Source: Candidatus Rifleibacteriota bacterium (lineage in GTDB: Bacteria > Muiribacteriota > Ozemobacteria > Ozemobacterales > Ozemobacteraceae). From it: a stretch of DNA of 40,698 nt. Every line of letters begins with the position of its first letter. The stretch's first letter is position 1. The position numbers were made by a program, and so were the translations under genes. Shown one piece after another: positions 17,801 to 26,443 of this stretch. The stretch covers positions 1-40,698 of the forward strand of contig JAAYVD010000143.1 in assembly GCA_012517355.1 (NCBI GenBank), in the 5' to 3' direction. The notes under the pieces were generated by a model, which saw only the letters and a program-made list of their open reading frames with translations, was not told the DNA's origin and did not search any database.

Positions 17801-18815
17801 GGCCCCCGTCCGGTCCGACTGGCTGGAGACCCGGGGCGTGCTCACCCGTGCGGTGACCCGGTTCCTGGGCGAGGGCGACCGGCTTCCCCCCGATCTGCGG
17901 TCCGACCCGTCGGCCTACGCCGCCGCCCTCTACGAATGGGAGCAGCACCAATCGCACATGCCCGACGGCGTCTGGGGGGTGCTCGATCGCGCCGCCTTCA
18001 CCCGTGATTTCACGGCCCTGGTCGAGGCCTGCCAAGGGCTTTTGGGGGAACCCGGCGAAGGGCCACGATGGGAAACCCTGATCCTCGGCTCGGGGAGCCG
18101 GATCCCCCGGGGCCGGCAGGTTCCTCCGTTGCCGCTGGCGGTGCGGCCGGCCACGGCCCAGGCGCCGGCTGTCGAGGTGGCCATCCATGGCCGGTTCCAT
18201 CTGGCCAGGGTGACCGACGAGGCCATCCACGTGCCGGTCTTCATCTGGCGGGCGAAACCCGACCGCCATCTGGACAAGGCCCTCCTGCAACCCATCCTGA
18301 CCTACCTGGCCTTCCTGGCCCGGGAAGCCGGGGAGCGTCCGGATGGGGAGTTCACGGTGGGGGGGCGGAAGCTGGTCGTCCACCTCTGTTCCCCGGAGGG
18401 GGTGACCGCCTTCGCCAGCGCCTGGACCCCCGTCGCGGCCCGGAGCCATCTCGAGATGCTGGCGGCGGACTTCCTGGCCCAGGACCGGTTCGAAGACCTC
18501 CGGCTGGAGGTCGCCCAGAAGGTCGCCTGGCCCCCCCCTTCGTCGGGGACTGCCGCCGAGGGTTCCGGGGCTGCCCCGTCGGCCGCCCGGACGCCGGCCG
18601 GGTTCGTCGAGGCCTGGGAGGCCTTCCTCGACCGGGACCGGGGAGGCGACGGGGAGATCCGCTTCCAGTCGGATCTCTTCGAGTCCCTTCCCGACCCGGG
18701 GGTGCCGGCCGACGCGCTGGAGAAGATCCGGCGGCGCCTGGTGCCCCTCTTCCCGCAACCCCTGGCTGACCTTGCTGACCAGGGCGGTCCCGGACAGGAG
18801 GAGAGCGATGCCTGA
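14838..18815 (+). CDS. recC: Exodeoxyribonuclease V subunit gamma (RecC)
   Basis: A 1325-residue RecC-type subunit, which recognises Chi and splits the strands within RecBCD. Family features are the opening LVQNAARLDSLVGLLEKAV and RVLVPHSLVGAWLQLALVNAFG, then FHEYESLLP, and a helicase-like region with FFAGVTIAPLAAAAAIPFAE, VGLGEEQFPG and LVLTFSHLDP. Walker motifs are absent, as expected for RecC. Residues 132-219 are a lineage-specific insert of four 22-residue repeats. A good GGAGGAT precedes the ATG. The stop overlaps the recB start by 8 bases. It is longer than E. coli RecC (about 1120), partly because of the insert. Confidence 0.88.
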   Translation: MALLVQNAARLDSLVGLLEKAVREILPGRDLLAPLRVLVPHSLVGAWLQLALVNAFGGRLEVAPVDPERGLWDCLPPHDGTALPPLTAGDTRDLILGLLLGPDAEARSSLGPLWEYLAAGGTAAGALVSLLDGEEKPFGRGKETPGPREGSLGHGEEKPLRRPREDLGPAAESLGDEEEKPLRRSREDSGPAAGNLGGGDELPRGRPRGASGSKQGSFRDGDDADPSNWRRAWQLADTLARLFHEYESLLPLGDGEEPGILPLPSLAAAHPHHAWQTTLYNQLFRAGGWRDRLLPGRFTLRQAALRSSASPASIRAAGPEVWAFGFTAIRPLLGDVLARLGQHRDARLFLLTPGSHRAPGPAQPGGALPAGLWNAAAQSTIRDLLARTGGPSPQVVWKNPRGRRPHRADDSFLHAAQNALAGDPPSTRRPQDPTLQIRSCPGPRPEVDLVARLLLDRLAQGPCPFNDIGFLVTDPARQVPGLAEACQRLGIPFQVVGGPSGSSGSYGPAVTALFDLAAEGFSRRAVFEVLHNPCWQAAAGATPDMVRAWLGWAQTLGIFHGFDRDEKSRLCRREQDGPCDACRTPTAGEAGFAPTDRHTWRQALRRLRLGRLMEMRPWQPADPLAAVFAGCVPYTDQVATDEPCLTSFSVGLETLAAQVARLADRPPEGSPCPLPRSPGSRRSCLEWSGILAEAFDALLRPRPDQAGEILQRSAVFGALDHLRALDPFFPDGLPFGLVREFVLGAAASGNQGNPGGRPFFAGVTIAPLAAAAAIPFAETVIVGLGEEQFPGTTGWSSLDLLAGRPGHPPGHPFQPADLHRLAFLTALQAARERLVLTFSHLDPAREAEANPAVALIQFREFLEGRVLPAGSLFQVADSRREPGLDRPFPCPGPADRHEWLVRQVLRRRFVPPDATTADRIDRALADFQRGGLDPRALAPSPGQPGKEGLRMGVRHLAAFLRDPASAFIDWLVRASDDDADEETADRRGAPVRSDWLETRGVLTRAVTRFLGEGDRLPPDLRSDPSAYAAALYEWEQHQSHMPDGVWGVLDRAAFTRDFTALVEACQGLLGEPGEGPRWETLILGSGSRIPRGRQVPPLPLAVRPATAQAPAVEVAIHGRFHLARVTDEAIHVPVFIWRAKPDRHLDKALLQPILTYLAFLAREAGERPDGEFTVGGRKLVVHLCSPEGVTAFASAWTPVAARSHLEMLAADFLAQDRFEDLRLEVAQKVAWPPPSSGTAAEGSGAAPSAARTPAGFVEAWEAFLDRDRGGDGEIRFQSDLFESLPDPGVPADALEKIRRRLVPLFPQPLADLADQGGPGQEESDA
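15231..15494 (+). repeat. Four tandem 66-bp repeats inside recC
   Basis: Four units encode DGEEKPFGRGKETPGP..., HGEEKPLRRPREDLGPAAES.., DEEEKPLRRSREDSGPAAGN.. and a diverged GGDELPRGRPRGASGSKQGS... The frame is preserved. Units two and three are most alike. The charged, Gly/Pro-rich sequence is predicted to be disordered. Confidence 0.85.
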
Positions 18816-21800
18816 ACCGCGAAACCCGCCCGTGGCCGAACCTTCCGTCACCATCCTGACCGCGTCGGCGGGGACGGGAAAGACCTTCAATATCATCCAG
18901 ACCGCGCTCGACCTGGTTCTCGACGAGGGAGTTCCGGTGGAGCGTCTGCTGATCGTCACCTACACCGAGCGGGCCGCCGGGGAACTGCGGCGCCGGCTGT
19001 GGGAGAGGCTCAGCCAGCCGCTGGCCGAACCGCCCGGGGATCTCCGCGAGGCCCGCCGCCTGGCCGCGCGGGCGGCCCTCGACCGGGCCGCCATCTCCAC
19101 CATCCACGAGTTCTGTTTCTCGGTGCTGCGGCAATTCGCCTTCGAAGCCGGCGAGCCGTTCGAGCAGCAAGTGGTGGACGGGGACGGCCTGTTCCCCGAT
19201 CTGTTCGACCGCTACGTGGAGGGGCCGATGAAGCGCTTCCTGTTGGAAGAGGGGAACCTCGACCGCTTCGGGACCCTGGCCTTCGCCGCCGATTTCTACC
19301 GGGACCGGGTTGCGGACGGGTTCCGGCATTTCCACCCCGGGGCGGGCCGCCTGTTCCCCGACCCGGAAACGACCCCCGATGCCGACAGCCTGTGCCGTGG
19401 GCTGGTCGATGCCCTGGCCCAGGTCAGCCCGACGGGGAGGAGCCCGGCCGCCCGGGCCGCCCTCGCGCGCTTTCACCAGGCCTGCCGGGACCGGCTGGCC
19501 GACCCGCCGGCGGCCACCCTCGCGGTGACCGCGGGAGAGGGCTCGCCCTGGCAGGGGATCCTGAGCGGGAAGCTGGAGCTGATCAAGGCCGTCGGCAAGG
19601 TCTTCCAGGAGGACGGGCTCGACCCGGCCGCGCTCGAGGCCATGATCCTCGGCCTGTACCTGGAGGTGTCCGCCCCGGAGTTGCGGCTGCAGGCGCGCCT
19701 GATCGTCGACCTGGTCAGGCGGCGGGCGGCGTGGCTCCGCGAGCACGGCGGCATCGATTACCAGGAGATGCTGGCGCGGACGCGGAACGCGCTGGCCGGG
19801 TCCCTTCGTCTGCGGGAACAGGTGCGGCAGCGGTTCCTGGTGGGCCTGGTGGACGAGTTCCAGGACACCGACCCCGTCCAGTGGGACGTCTTCCGGCTCC
19901 TGTTCACCGCCGAGGAGGGCCGGCCAGCGGAGCCGGGCCGCCGCCTGGTGCTGGTGGGCGACCCCAAGCAGGCGATCTACGGGTTCCGCGGGGCCGACGT
20001 GCAGACCTTCGAGCGCGTGGTGGCTGATCTGACGGCTTCCGGCCGGGCCGTTCCCCGGGAGCTGAACCGCACATACCGCTCGACCCCGGGGCTGGTCGCC
20101 AACCTCAACCGGTTGTTCGGCGTGGGCGGGTTCCCGGATGGGTTCCGGCCGGTCGCAGCGGCAGGGGAACCGGCCCCGGTCCTGACCGAAGGGGAGGGGC
20201 CCGACCCCCATCCCCTGCGGGCGGTCGGCTTCACCGTGGAGGGCGCGGGGCCGCGGCGGCAGGCCTGGGCGCAGTTCCTGGCCGGCGAGATCCGCCGCCT
20301 GTTGGCCGCCCCGCCCCTGCTCAGCCGGGGCAAGGAACAGAGACCCCTGCGGGCTGACGACATCTGCATCCTGGTTCGGGGCCGCCCGGACGAACGGGCG
20401 ATCCTGCCCGTCCTCGAAGAGGCGGGCATTCCCTACATCTCCGGCCGGCAAAAGGATCTCTTCCAGACCCGGGAGGCCAGGGAATTCCTGCTCCTGCTGC
20501 AGGCCATCGCCGCGCCGGGAGACGATCACGCGGTCCGCAAGGCGCTCCTGACGAGGTTTTTCGCCATCCCGCCGGCCCTGGTGGAAGGAGTGACCGGCCT
20601 GCCGCCGCGGCATCCGGTGGCCCGGTTGCTGCGCGGGTGGGGCCGGCTGGCCAGGCGCCGGGAGTGGGCCCGGCTGTTCGACCGGATCCTCCAGGAGACG
20701 GGGATCCTGCTGCGTGCCGCCCAGGAACCGGAAGGCGAGGCGCGGGTGACCGCCCTGCAGGACCTGGCGCGGGAGTTGGCGTTGCTGGGCAACGGGCAGG
20801 GGCGCTGCCTGGCCGAGCTGGTGCGCGACCTGGACCGGTTGCAGGGGGCGCGGGCGGTGGCGGACCGGGAGGGCGCGCCCCTGCGCATCGACAGCGAGTT
20901 GCCGCGGGTCTGGGTGATGACCATGCATTCGGCCAAGGGCCTGGAGTTCCCCGTGGTCTTCGTGGCGGGCGGGTTCGGGTCCTCCCCCGGCCGCGGCCTG
21001 CGCCGGTACCATGACGAGGACGGATGCCGGGTTCTCGATCTCTCACCGCTCCACAAAGACCTGGCCGGCGAGGAAGGCAAAGCGGAGGAGATGCGGGTCT
21101 TCTACGTGGCCCTGACCCGCGCGATCTTCCGCCTCTACCTGCCCTGCATCCGGCCCGGGCAGGGCGTCGGTCCGCTGGGCCGGGTGGGGTTGGCCGTCGG
21201 CGCGGCCTGGCCTCCCGGGGCACCGTCGGGCCAGGTTCCTGCGGGGGAGCCTCTGCCGGAGTTCCTGACCATCGACGAGCGGGGACGGGTTCTTGTGGGC
21301 GGCGGCCTGCAGCCACAACCCTCGCCTGGTCCGGTGCCCAGCCCGGGGTGCCCCGAGGGAAAGGGCGCCAGCGATACTCCGGCGGGAGGGGCAGGCCCGG
21401 AAGGGACCATGCTTCCGCCGGTGAGGCTCCCCCCCTTGGCCGAGCCCGGGCCCCGGCATCTCGAGCGGGGTTCCGGGGCGGTTCTGGCGGTTTCCTCGTT
21501 CACCTCGTTGTCGAGGCTGGTGACCGACGAGGAGGAGGCGCCGGCGGAGTTCGAATGTCCCGCCGACGAGGTGGGGGAAGCGGCCGGCCCAGCGGGGACG
21601 GGTGGCGCCATGGTGGTCGGCGCGGAACTGGCGGGAGGAGCCGGGTTTGGCGGCGTCGGGCTGCCGGGCCCCGCTGGGTTGGGTGGTCCTGGGTTGCCGG
21701 GCGGTGCCGGGTTGGAAGGCTCTGGGCTGCCGGGAGGCGTCGGGCTGGACGGTGCTGGGCTGGCCGGCGGCGCCCTGTTGGACGGCGCTGGGCGGCCGGG

Positions 21801-22593
21801 TGGACCGGGGCTGGTCGGGGTTGGGCCGGCCGGCGGCGCCCGGTCAGGCGGCGCGGAACCGCCAGGGGCGGTCATGTTGGACGGTGCCGGGTTGCCGGGG
21901 GGCACGCGGTGTGGCACCCTGTTGCACAAGATTTTCGAGCAGATCGACGATCGCGCGGTGGCGGCCGCGGACGAACCGGGTGCCTTGCTGGCCGAGGGAA
22001 ACCCGACAGGTGGGTTGATCGACCGCTTCCTCCGGCGGTATCCCCTGCGCCGGCATCCGGACCCGGCGGACCGCGGGCGGGTGGCGGGCATCCTCTGGCG
22101 CACCCTGCGCACCCCGCTGCCGGGCCTCGGCCGGCTGTGCGACCTGGAGCGGCACCGGCACGAGGTTCCCTTCTGGATGCCGGCCCCCGGGGCCCGTGCC
22201 AAGGATCTGCTCGGGATGCGGCTGGCGGATGGCTATCTGACCGGCTCCATCGACCTGGTCTTCCCGGTGGGGCAGGATTGGTACCTGGTGGATTTCAAGA
22301 GCAACCGGACTCCCACCGGAGGCTTCGACCCGGAGTCCCTGGAAGCGGTCATGGCCCATCACCATTACGACCTCCAGGCCATGCTGTACGGCCTGGCCTG
22401 GCACCGGCGCGTGGCCGGCTCCCCGGGCGGGGAGCGGGTGGCCGGCGCTTTCTATCTCTTCGGTCGGGGCCTGACGGGCGAGGCGGGCTCGCCCGGCATC
22501 GTCTTCCGGGCCTTTTCCCCGGAGGGCTTTGCCGCCTTCGAACGGGAAAAGCTCCCGGTCCTGCTGGCACGCAGCGGAGAGGAGAGGAAATGA
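18808..22593 (+). CDS. recB: Exodeoxyribonuclease V subunit beta (RecB helicase-nuclease)
   Basis: A 1261-residue UvrD-type helicase with a C-terminal nuclease. It has Walker A ASAGTGKT (Lys25), VDEFQDTDPVQW (Asp349), LVGDPKQAIYGFRGADV and VMTMHSAKGLEFPVVF. Nuclease motifs are LLHKIFEQ (His1040), GSIDLVF (Asp1149) and LVDFKSN (Asp1162, Lys1164), so both activities look intact. Between the helicase and nuclease lies a Gly-rich block of 11-residue repeats. ATG 18808 was chosen because GGAGGAGAGCG precedes it and it overlaps the recC end; an ATG-less extension to 18772 is not needed. RecB drives 3'-5' translocation and cuts both strands in RecBCD. Confidence 0.92.
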   Translation: MPEPRNPPVAEPSVTILTASAGTGKTFNIIQTALDLVLDEGVPVERLLIVTYTERAAGELRRRLWERLSQPLAEPPGDLREARRLAARAALDRAAISTIHEFCFSVLRQFAFEAGEPFEQQVVDGDGLFPDLFDRYVEGPMKRFLLEEGNLDRFGTLAFAADFYRDRVADGFRHFHPGAGRLFPDPETTPDADSLCRGLVDALAQVSPTGRSPAARAALARFHQACRDRLADPPAATLAVTAGEGSPWQGILSGKLELIKAVGKVFQEDGLDPAALEAMILGLYLEVSAPELRLQARLIVDLVRRRAAWLREHGGIDYQEMLARTRNALAGSLRLREQVRQRFLVGLVDEFQDTDPVQWDVFRLLFTAEEGRPAEPGRRLVLVGDPKQAIYGFRGADVQTFERVVADLTASGRAVPRELNRTYRSTPGLVANLNRLFGVGGFPDGFRPVAAAGEPAPVLTEGEGPDPHPLRAVGFTVEGAGPRRQAWAQFLAGEIRRLLAAPPLLSRGKEQRPLRADDICILVRGRPDERAILPVLEEAGIPYISGRQKDLFQTREAREFLLLLQAIAAPGDDHAVRKALLTRFFAIPPALVEGVTGLPPRHPVARLLRGWGRLARRREWARLFDRILQETGILLRAAQEPEGEARVTALQDLARELALLGNGQGRCLAELVRDLDRLQGARAVADREGAPLRIDSELPRVWVMTMHSAKGLEFPVVFVAGGFGSSPGRGLRRYHDEDGCRVLDLSPLHKDLAGEEGKAEEMRVFYVALTRAIFRLYLPCIRPGQGVGPLGRVGLAVGAAWPPGAPSGQVPAGEPLPEFLTIDERGRVLVGGGLQPQPSPGPVPSPGCPEGKGASDTPAGGAGPEGTMLPPVRLPPLAEPGPRHLERGSGAVLAVSSFTSLSRLVTDEEEAPAEFECPADEVGEAAGPAGTGGAMVVGAELAGGAGFGGVGLPGPAGLGGPGLPGGAGLEGSGLPGGVGLDGAGLAGGALLDGAGRPGGPGLVGVGPAGGARSGGAEPPGAVMLDGAGLPGGTRCGTLLHKIFEQIDDRAVAAADEPGALLAEGNPTGGLIDRFLRRYPLRRHPDPADRGRVAGILWRTLRTPLPGLGRLCDLERHRHEVPFWMPAPGARAKDLLGMRLADGYLTGSIDLVFPVGQDWYLVDFKSNRTPTGGFDPESLEAVMAHHHYDLQAMLYGLAWHRRVAGSPGGERVAGAFYLFGRGLTGEAGSPGIVFRAFSPEGFAAFEREKLPVLLARSGEERK
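21616..21912 (+). repeat. Nine tandem 33-bp repeats in the recB linker
   Basis: Nine units of 11 residues follow the plan xGxGLPGGxGL, for example GGPGLPGGAGL, EGSGLPGGVGL, DGAGLAGGALL. They are collagen-like in composition. The frame is kept and the array ends right before the nuclease His motif (LLHKIFEQ). Confidence 0.88.
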
Positions 22594-25088
22594 ACGCACC
22601 GAGGGAAACGACCCGGCCGGCCGTCGCGGACCAGGAACGACATCGCCTGGCGGCCCGCTGGAAGGGGTTGGGTTGGCCGGACGAAGCCCGGTGGCTTCCC
22701 CAAGACCGCCTTCTCTGGGACGCGTTGGCGGCGGGGATCATCTCCTGGCTCGATGCCCAGACCGTCCACGACCTGTTGGAGATGGGTGAGGTGGACCCGC
22801 CGGAAGCGGCCGCGGCCCTGGCCCCCCTTCTGGTGGCGCTGCTGGCCGCCCGCCGGGCGGGGAGCCTGTGCGTCGAGCTGGCCCCGGCCCCGCTGGGGCT
22901 CTGGCTGCCGCCGGGCCCGGAAGGCGGGCCGGCGGGTTGCCTGGCGGCCTTTGACCACTGGCTGGCCCGGGGGGCCTTCGACCGGCTGGTGGCGGCGGAC
23001 GGGCGGGGCGGCTTCCTGCCGCTGGTCCGGCGGGACGGTCGCCTGTACTTCCAGCGGTACGGGGCGGCCGAGGACCGGCTACGGGCGGACCTGCAGCGTC
23101 GCCTGGCGCCGGAGATCGAGGCCGGACACCTGGGCGGCCGGCTGGCGAAAAGCACATTGTCAGATGTTGTACAAGATGTGATGGAGGCTCCCCCAGTGCT
23201 GCCTTCGGGGGAACCTCTCGTCCTGGCCGGCGAGCAGCGGGTCGGCGTCGCCCTGGCCCTGGTGCGGAACTTCACGGTCATCACGGGGGGGCCCGGCACC
23301 GGCAAGACTTCCATCGTCTTCGCGCTGCTGCGGTGCCTGCTGCGGCTCGGCCTCCCGCCGGCGCGGATCGCCCTGGCGGCGCCGACCGGCCGCGCCGCGC
23401 ACCGCCTGGGGGAGTCTCTGCGCGGGCAACTGCATGCCCTGCCGGCCCCCGCCGGCGACGACGGCCTGGTGGCGGACCTGGTCCCGGCCACCCTGCACCG
23501 GCTCCTGGCCTATTCCCCCTGGTCGGGAGGATTCCAGCACGGGTCGGAAAGCCAGCTCGAAACGGATGTGGTCATCGTCGACGAGACCTCGATGGTCGAC
23601 GTGGAACTGATGGCCCAGCTTCTCGAGGCGACCCCGACGGGGGCCAAGGTGATCCTGATCGGGGACGCCTATCAACTTCCGTCGGTGGAGGCGGGGGCCG
23701 TCCTGGCCGACCTGGTGGAAGCCCCGCGGGCCACCTCCTGGGTGCCGGCATGGCGGGAGCGTGTCGTGGGCCTTCTCGGCCGGCACTTTCCCCAGGACCT
23801 TCCCCGGGCGACCGCCGCGGGCGGCGAGCCCAGCCTGATCGAGAACCGGGTGGTGACCCTGGGGCAGTGCCATCGTTCCGTCCCCGGCATCATCGAGCTG
23901 GCCGGTTTCGTCCATCGGTTTCCACCCAGACCGGATGGGAAGTGGGATGCGGGTGCCGTTGCGGGAGCTTCTCCGCTGACCCAAGCCACACGAGATGGGG
24001 AGCGGGCCGCGGACGCCACGGAGGGCGCTCCGTCGCGGCCAACCCTGGACGAATCACCGGAAGGACCGGCCGGACAGAGTCTCCTGGCTCTCTTCGCCTG
24101 GGCCCATGCCTCGCAGGGCCTTCCCCCCATCGAATCGGTCATCGAATCCCCCCTCGTTGCGGTCCCCTCCCTCCCGTTCGGTGCGACAACGCCTGGCGTG
24201 GCTTTCCCGGCCGCCCGCCTGGGGGCCCTGAGTGCCGGTGGCGCTCGCGAACCGGAAGGGACTGGTGCCGATCACGAACCGGAGCAGGCCGAAGCCGATC
24301 ACGCACGGACCGAGGCCGGGGCAGATGACCAACCCGCCGGTGCCGGTCGCGAACCGGCGCGGGCCAGAGCTGAAGCCGGGCGAGGGCGGGCCTGTTGGTT
24401 CCTCGAGATCGGTGGGGTGGGGGAGAAGGACATCGAGCCGGTTCTCCGGGACTGGGTGGACCGGTTCATCCGTCCGCTGCGTCCGGGGGGCGGGGATTTC
24501 CCCGCGGTCACCCGGGACTGCTGCGGGGAGACCCCCTCCCCGGGGGCGATGGCCGATGCCTTCGCCTTCCTGGACCGGGCGAAGATCCTGACCGTTTTCC
24601 GCGACGGGTGGTGCGGCGCCTCCGGGATCAACGCGGCGGTGGGGGAGGCGCTTCGTCAGCGCATGGCGGTGAAGGGCGGCAGCGGCGGCTGGTTTCCTGG
24701 GGCAGCGGTGATGGTGACCCGGAACGAGTACCGGCTGGAGTTGTTCAACGGGGACACCGGCCTCATCCTGCCGGACCAGGACGGTTCGCTGCACGGGGTC
24801 TTTCCGCGCCGGGACGGACCTCTCTGGGTTCCCCTGGGTGAACTGCCCGGCCCGGAACCGGCCTGGGCGGTTACCGTCCACAAGAGCCAGGGCTCGGAAT
24901 TCGCGGAGGTGGTCCTGGTGGTGCCACCGGCCCCGGGCGAAGCGGCGAAGACCCTGCTGACCCGGGAGATCATCTATACGGGCCTCACGCGCGCCAAGCA
25001 GTGGGTGGCGGTGGTCAGCGACCGGTCGACGTTCCTGCACGCCTGTTCCCGCCGGGCCAACCGGGTTTCCGGCCTTTGGAAACGGTAG
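22590..25088 (+). CDS. recD: Exodeoxyribonuclease V subunit alpha (RecD)
   Basis: An 832-residue SF1B 5'-3' helicase. It has Walker A TGGPGTGKTS (Lys239), VIVDETSMVD (Asp331), LIGDAYQLPSVEAG, VTVHKSQGSEF and IYTGLTRAK near the end. The N-terminal ~200 residues are the RecD-specific region that contacts RecC. Between ~residues 450 and 605 it has Ala/Glu-rich inserted sequence, including GADHEPEQAEADHARTEAGA at ~551-601. The start ATG overlaps the recB stop as ATGA. A palindrome TTGTACAA lies in the coding region at 23167-23174, in an AT-rich patch. Confidence 0.92.
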   Translation: MNAPRETTRPAVADQERHRLAARWKGLGWPDEARWLPQDRLLWDALAAGIISWLDAQTVHDLLEMGEVDPPEAAAALAPLLVALLAARRAGSLCVELAPAPLGLWLPPGPEGGPAGCLAAFDHWLARGAFDRLVAADGRGGFLPLVRRDGRLYFQRYGAAEDRLRADLQRRLAPEIEAGHLGGRLAKSTLSDVVQDVMEAPPVLPSGEPLVLAGEQRVGVALALVRNFTVITGGPGTGKTSIVFALLRCLLRLGLPPARIALAAPTGRAAHRLGESLRGQLHALPAPAGDDGLVADLVPATLHRLLAYSPWSGGFQHGSESQLETDVVIVDETSMVDVELMAQLLEATPTGAKVILIGDAYQLPSVEAGAVLADLVEAPRATSWVPAWRERVVGLLGRHFPQDLPRATAAGGEPSLIENRVVTLGQCHRSVPGIIELAGFVHRFPPRPDGKWDAGAVAGASPLTQATRDGERAADATEGAPSRPTLDESPEGPAGQSLLALFAWAHASQGLPPIESVIESPLVAVPSLPFGATTPGVAFPAARLGALSAGGAREPEGTGADHEPEQAEADHARTEAGADDQPAGAGREPARARAEAGRGRACWFLEIGGVGEKDIEPVLRDWVDRFIRPLRPGGGDFPAVTRDCCGETPSPGAMADAFAFLDRAKILTVFRDGWCGASGINAAVGEALRQRMAVKGGSGGWFPGAAVMVTRNEYRLELFNGDTGLILPDQDGSLHGVFPRRDGPLWVPLGELPGPEPAWAVTVHKSQGSEFAEVVLVVPPAPGEAAKTLLTREIIYTGLTRAKQWVAVVSDRSTFLHACSRRANRVSGLWKR

Positions 25089-25159
25089 GCCTGGAGAGGT
25101 TTTGAACCCATTGGTCATTCCCATCATCGGCAGGGATGAGCATCCGGGTTCCCACCGGT

Positions 25160-26443
25160 TCATGACCCTGGTTTTCGCTTGCGCCGGGGCGGCTTCTTGC
25201 GGGCGGGGGCCACGGGGGTGGCTGCCCCGGTCGGTGACGGGCTGGTTGCCGGGCCGGGATGGGGAGCCGGCGGGGGTGGTGCCGGGGAGCGGGTCTTGAA
25301 GCGCCTGGTCACTTCCCCCGTGTGGGGGTCATACCGCAGGAAGAACTGCCGGCAATCGTCCGGATTCCAGCCATAGATCGTGATCTCCAGCCATTCGGGT
25401 CTGCCTTCGGGAACCGGCGGCGCTGGCGGCGGATCGATGATGGACGGGCCGCCGGCCGGGGGCAGGGCGACCTCGTTGACCAGCATGAACCGGTCAAAGA
25501 ACTTCAAAGCCGGAGGGGGAAGGCCAAGATCCTCCACGCGGGGCGGCCGGTTCCGGGAGAGGGGCACCCAGGGGGCCACGTCGGCGACCAGGACGACTTG
25601 GAGATCCAGTTGCTCGGCCAGGGCCCGCAGCTCCATCAGATACGAGACGACGGCGGGGCCGCCTTCCTTCCCCTCGCCCAATCGGGAGACCAGGTGCCGG
25701 ACCCCGTCGATGACGACCAGGGAAATCTGGCGTTCGAAGGCGGAAGTCGTAATCTGGCGGCGGAGACTGTCCAGGTCGAGCGGCGCGTTGAGATCGAGGG
25801 TCAAGGTGCCACAGGCCCCGGGAGGGCAGTGGGGAACGGCCAGGTCGGAGCGAAAGGCATAGGTCGGGTCGGTCATGAGCAGGACGGATCGCCCCCCCGC
25901 GAGGAACTCCTGGGCGATGTGGAACCCGATGATGGGACTGGATCTCCCCCAGAAGTGCCTGACGACCAGGCACGCCCGTCCAAGGCTCCCGAGAAGGGCC
26001 CGGGAGCTTGTCTTGAAGGGGATGCGCCGATCGTCAGGGGCTGCGTCGGTGGTTTCTTCCTCGCGGACGGCCACGCTGAATCGGAGCCCCAGCCTGGCCA
26101 GAAAGCGGTGGAAGCGGTCGAAGACGACGAGGCCCGGCCCGTTCAGCAGGTGTTCCAGGTCCGCGAAGGCCGTGGAGTTCGCACCGGGCTTTCCCTTGGT
26201 CCGGAATCTCTGGGTCACCGATCGAAGGGCGTCGCCGAAAAGTTTGACCTCGGCCCCGGCCAGGGCGCGGTCGAGGACGGCGCGGGCGGTCCGTACGTCC
26301 GTCGGGTTGCTGGAATCCCCATCCGGAATGGCGGTGGGGGCCGTTCCGGCCGGCCCGGATCTGGACGCATTTCCGGTGGGCTTTCCTCTGGGCGGATTCT
26401 TCGGTGTCATGGTCCTCCAATCCAGGTCTGTCGCATCGGTCAT
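25160..26443 (-). CDS. DnaB C-terminal/RecA-fold protein with a degenerate Walker A
   Basis: A 427-residue protein. Residues ~145-370 follow the DnaB helicase core: a P-loop region reading HFWGRSSPIIGFHIA where DnaB has PGMGKTxFxxxIA, LAGGRSVLLMT, a Walker B ISLVVIDGVRHL (Asp246), and a closing LEITIYGWNPDD ... LRYDPHTGEVTRRF (DnaB: a KNR...G ... L.YD..TGRF strand). The Walker A Lys is Arg and GK is lost, so ATP hydrolysis is doubtful. N- and C-terminal ends are Pro/Ala/Lys-rich and disordered. The start at 26443 overlaps the upstream stop; Met12 (26410), with GGAGG just before it, is an alternative start. Confidence 0.68.
   Translation of the reverse strand: MTDATDLDWRTMTPKNPPRGKPTGNASRSGPAGTAPTAIPDGDSSNPTDVRTARAVLDRALAGAEVKLFGDALRSVTQRFRTKGKPGANSTAFADLEHLLNGPGLVVFDRFHRFLARLGLRFSVAVREEETTDAAPDDRRIPFKTSSRALLGSLGRACLVVRHFWGRSSPIIGFHIAQEFLAGGRSVLLMTDPTYAFRSDLAVPHCPPGACGTLTLDLNAPLDLDSLRRQITTSAFERQISLVVIDGVRHLVSRLGEGKEGGPAVVSYLMELRALAEQLDLQVVLVADVAPWVPLSRNRPPRVEDLGLPPPALKFFDRFMLVNEVALPPAGGPSIIDPPPAPPVPEGRPEWLEITIYGWNPDDCRQFFLRYDPHTGEVTRRFKTRSPAPPPPAPHPGPATSPSPTGAATPVAPARKKPPRRKRKPGS

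Noticed and set aside
14913-18959. Minus-strand frame of 1348 codons over recC
   Set aside because: Antisense to a recognised RecC with a clean ribosome site; the composition is Gly/Pro/Arg-rich without motifs.
18352-21012. Minus-strand frame of 886 codons over recC-recB
   Set aside because: It overlaps RecB helicase motifs on the other strand and has no own motif.
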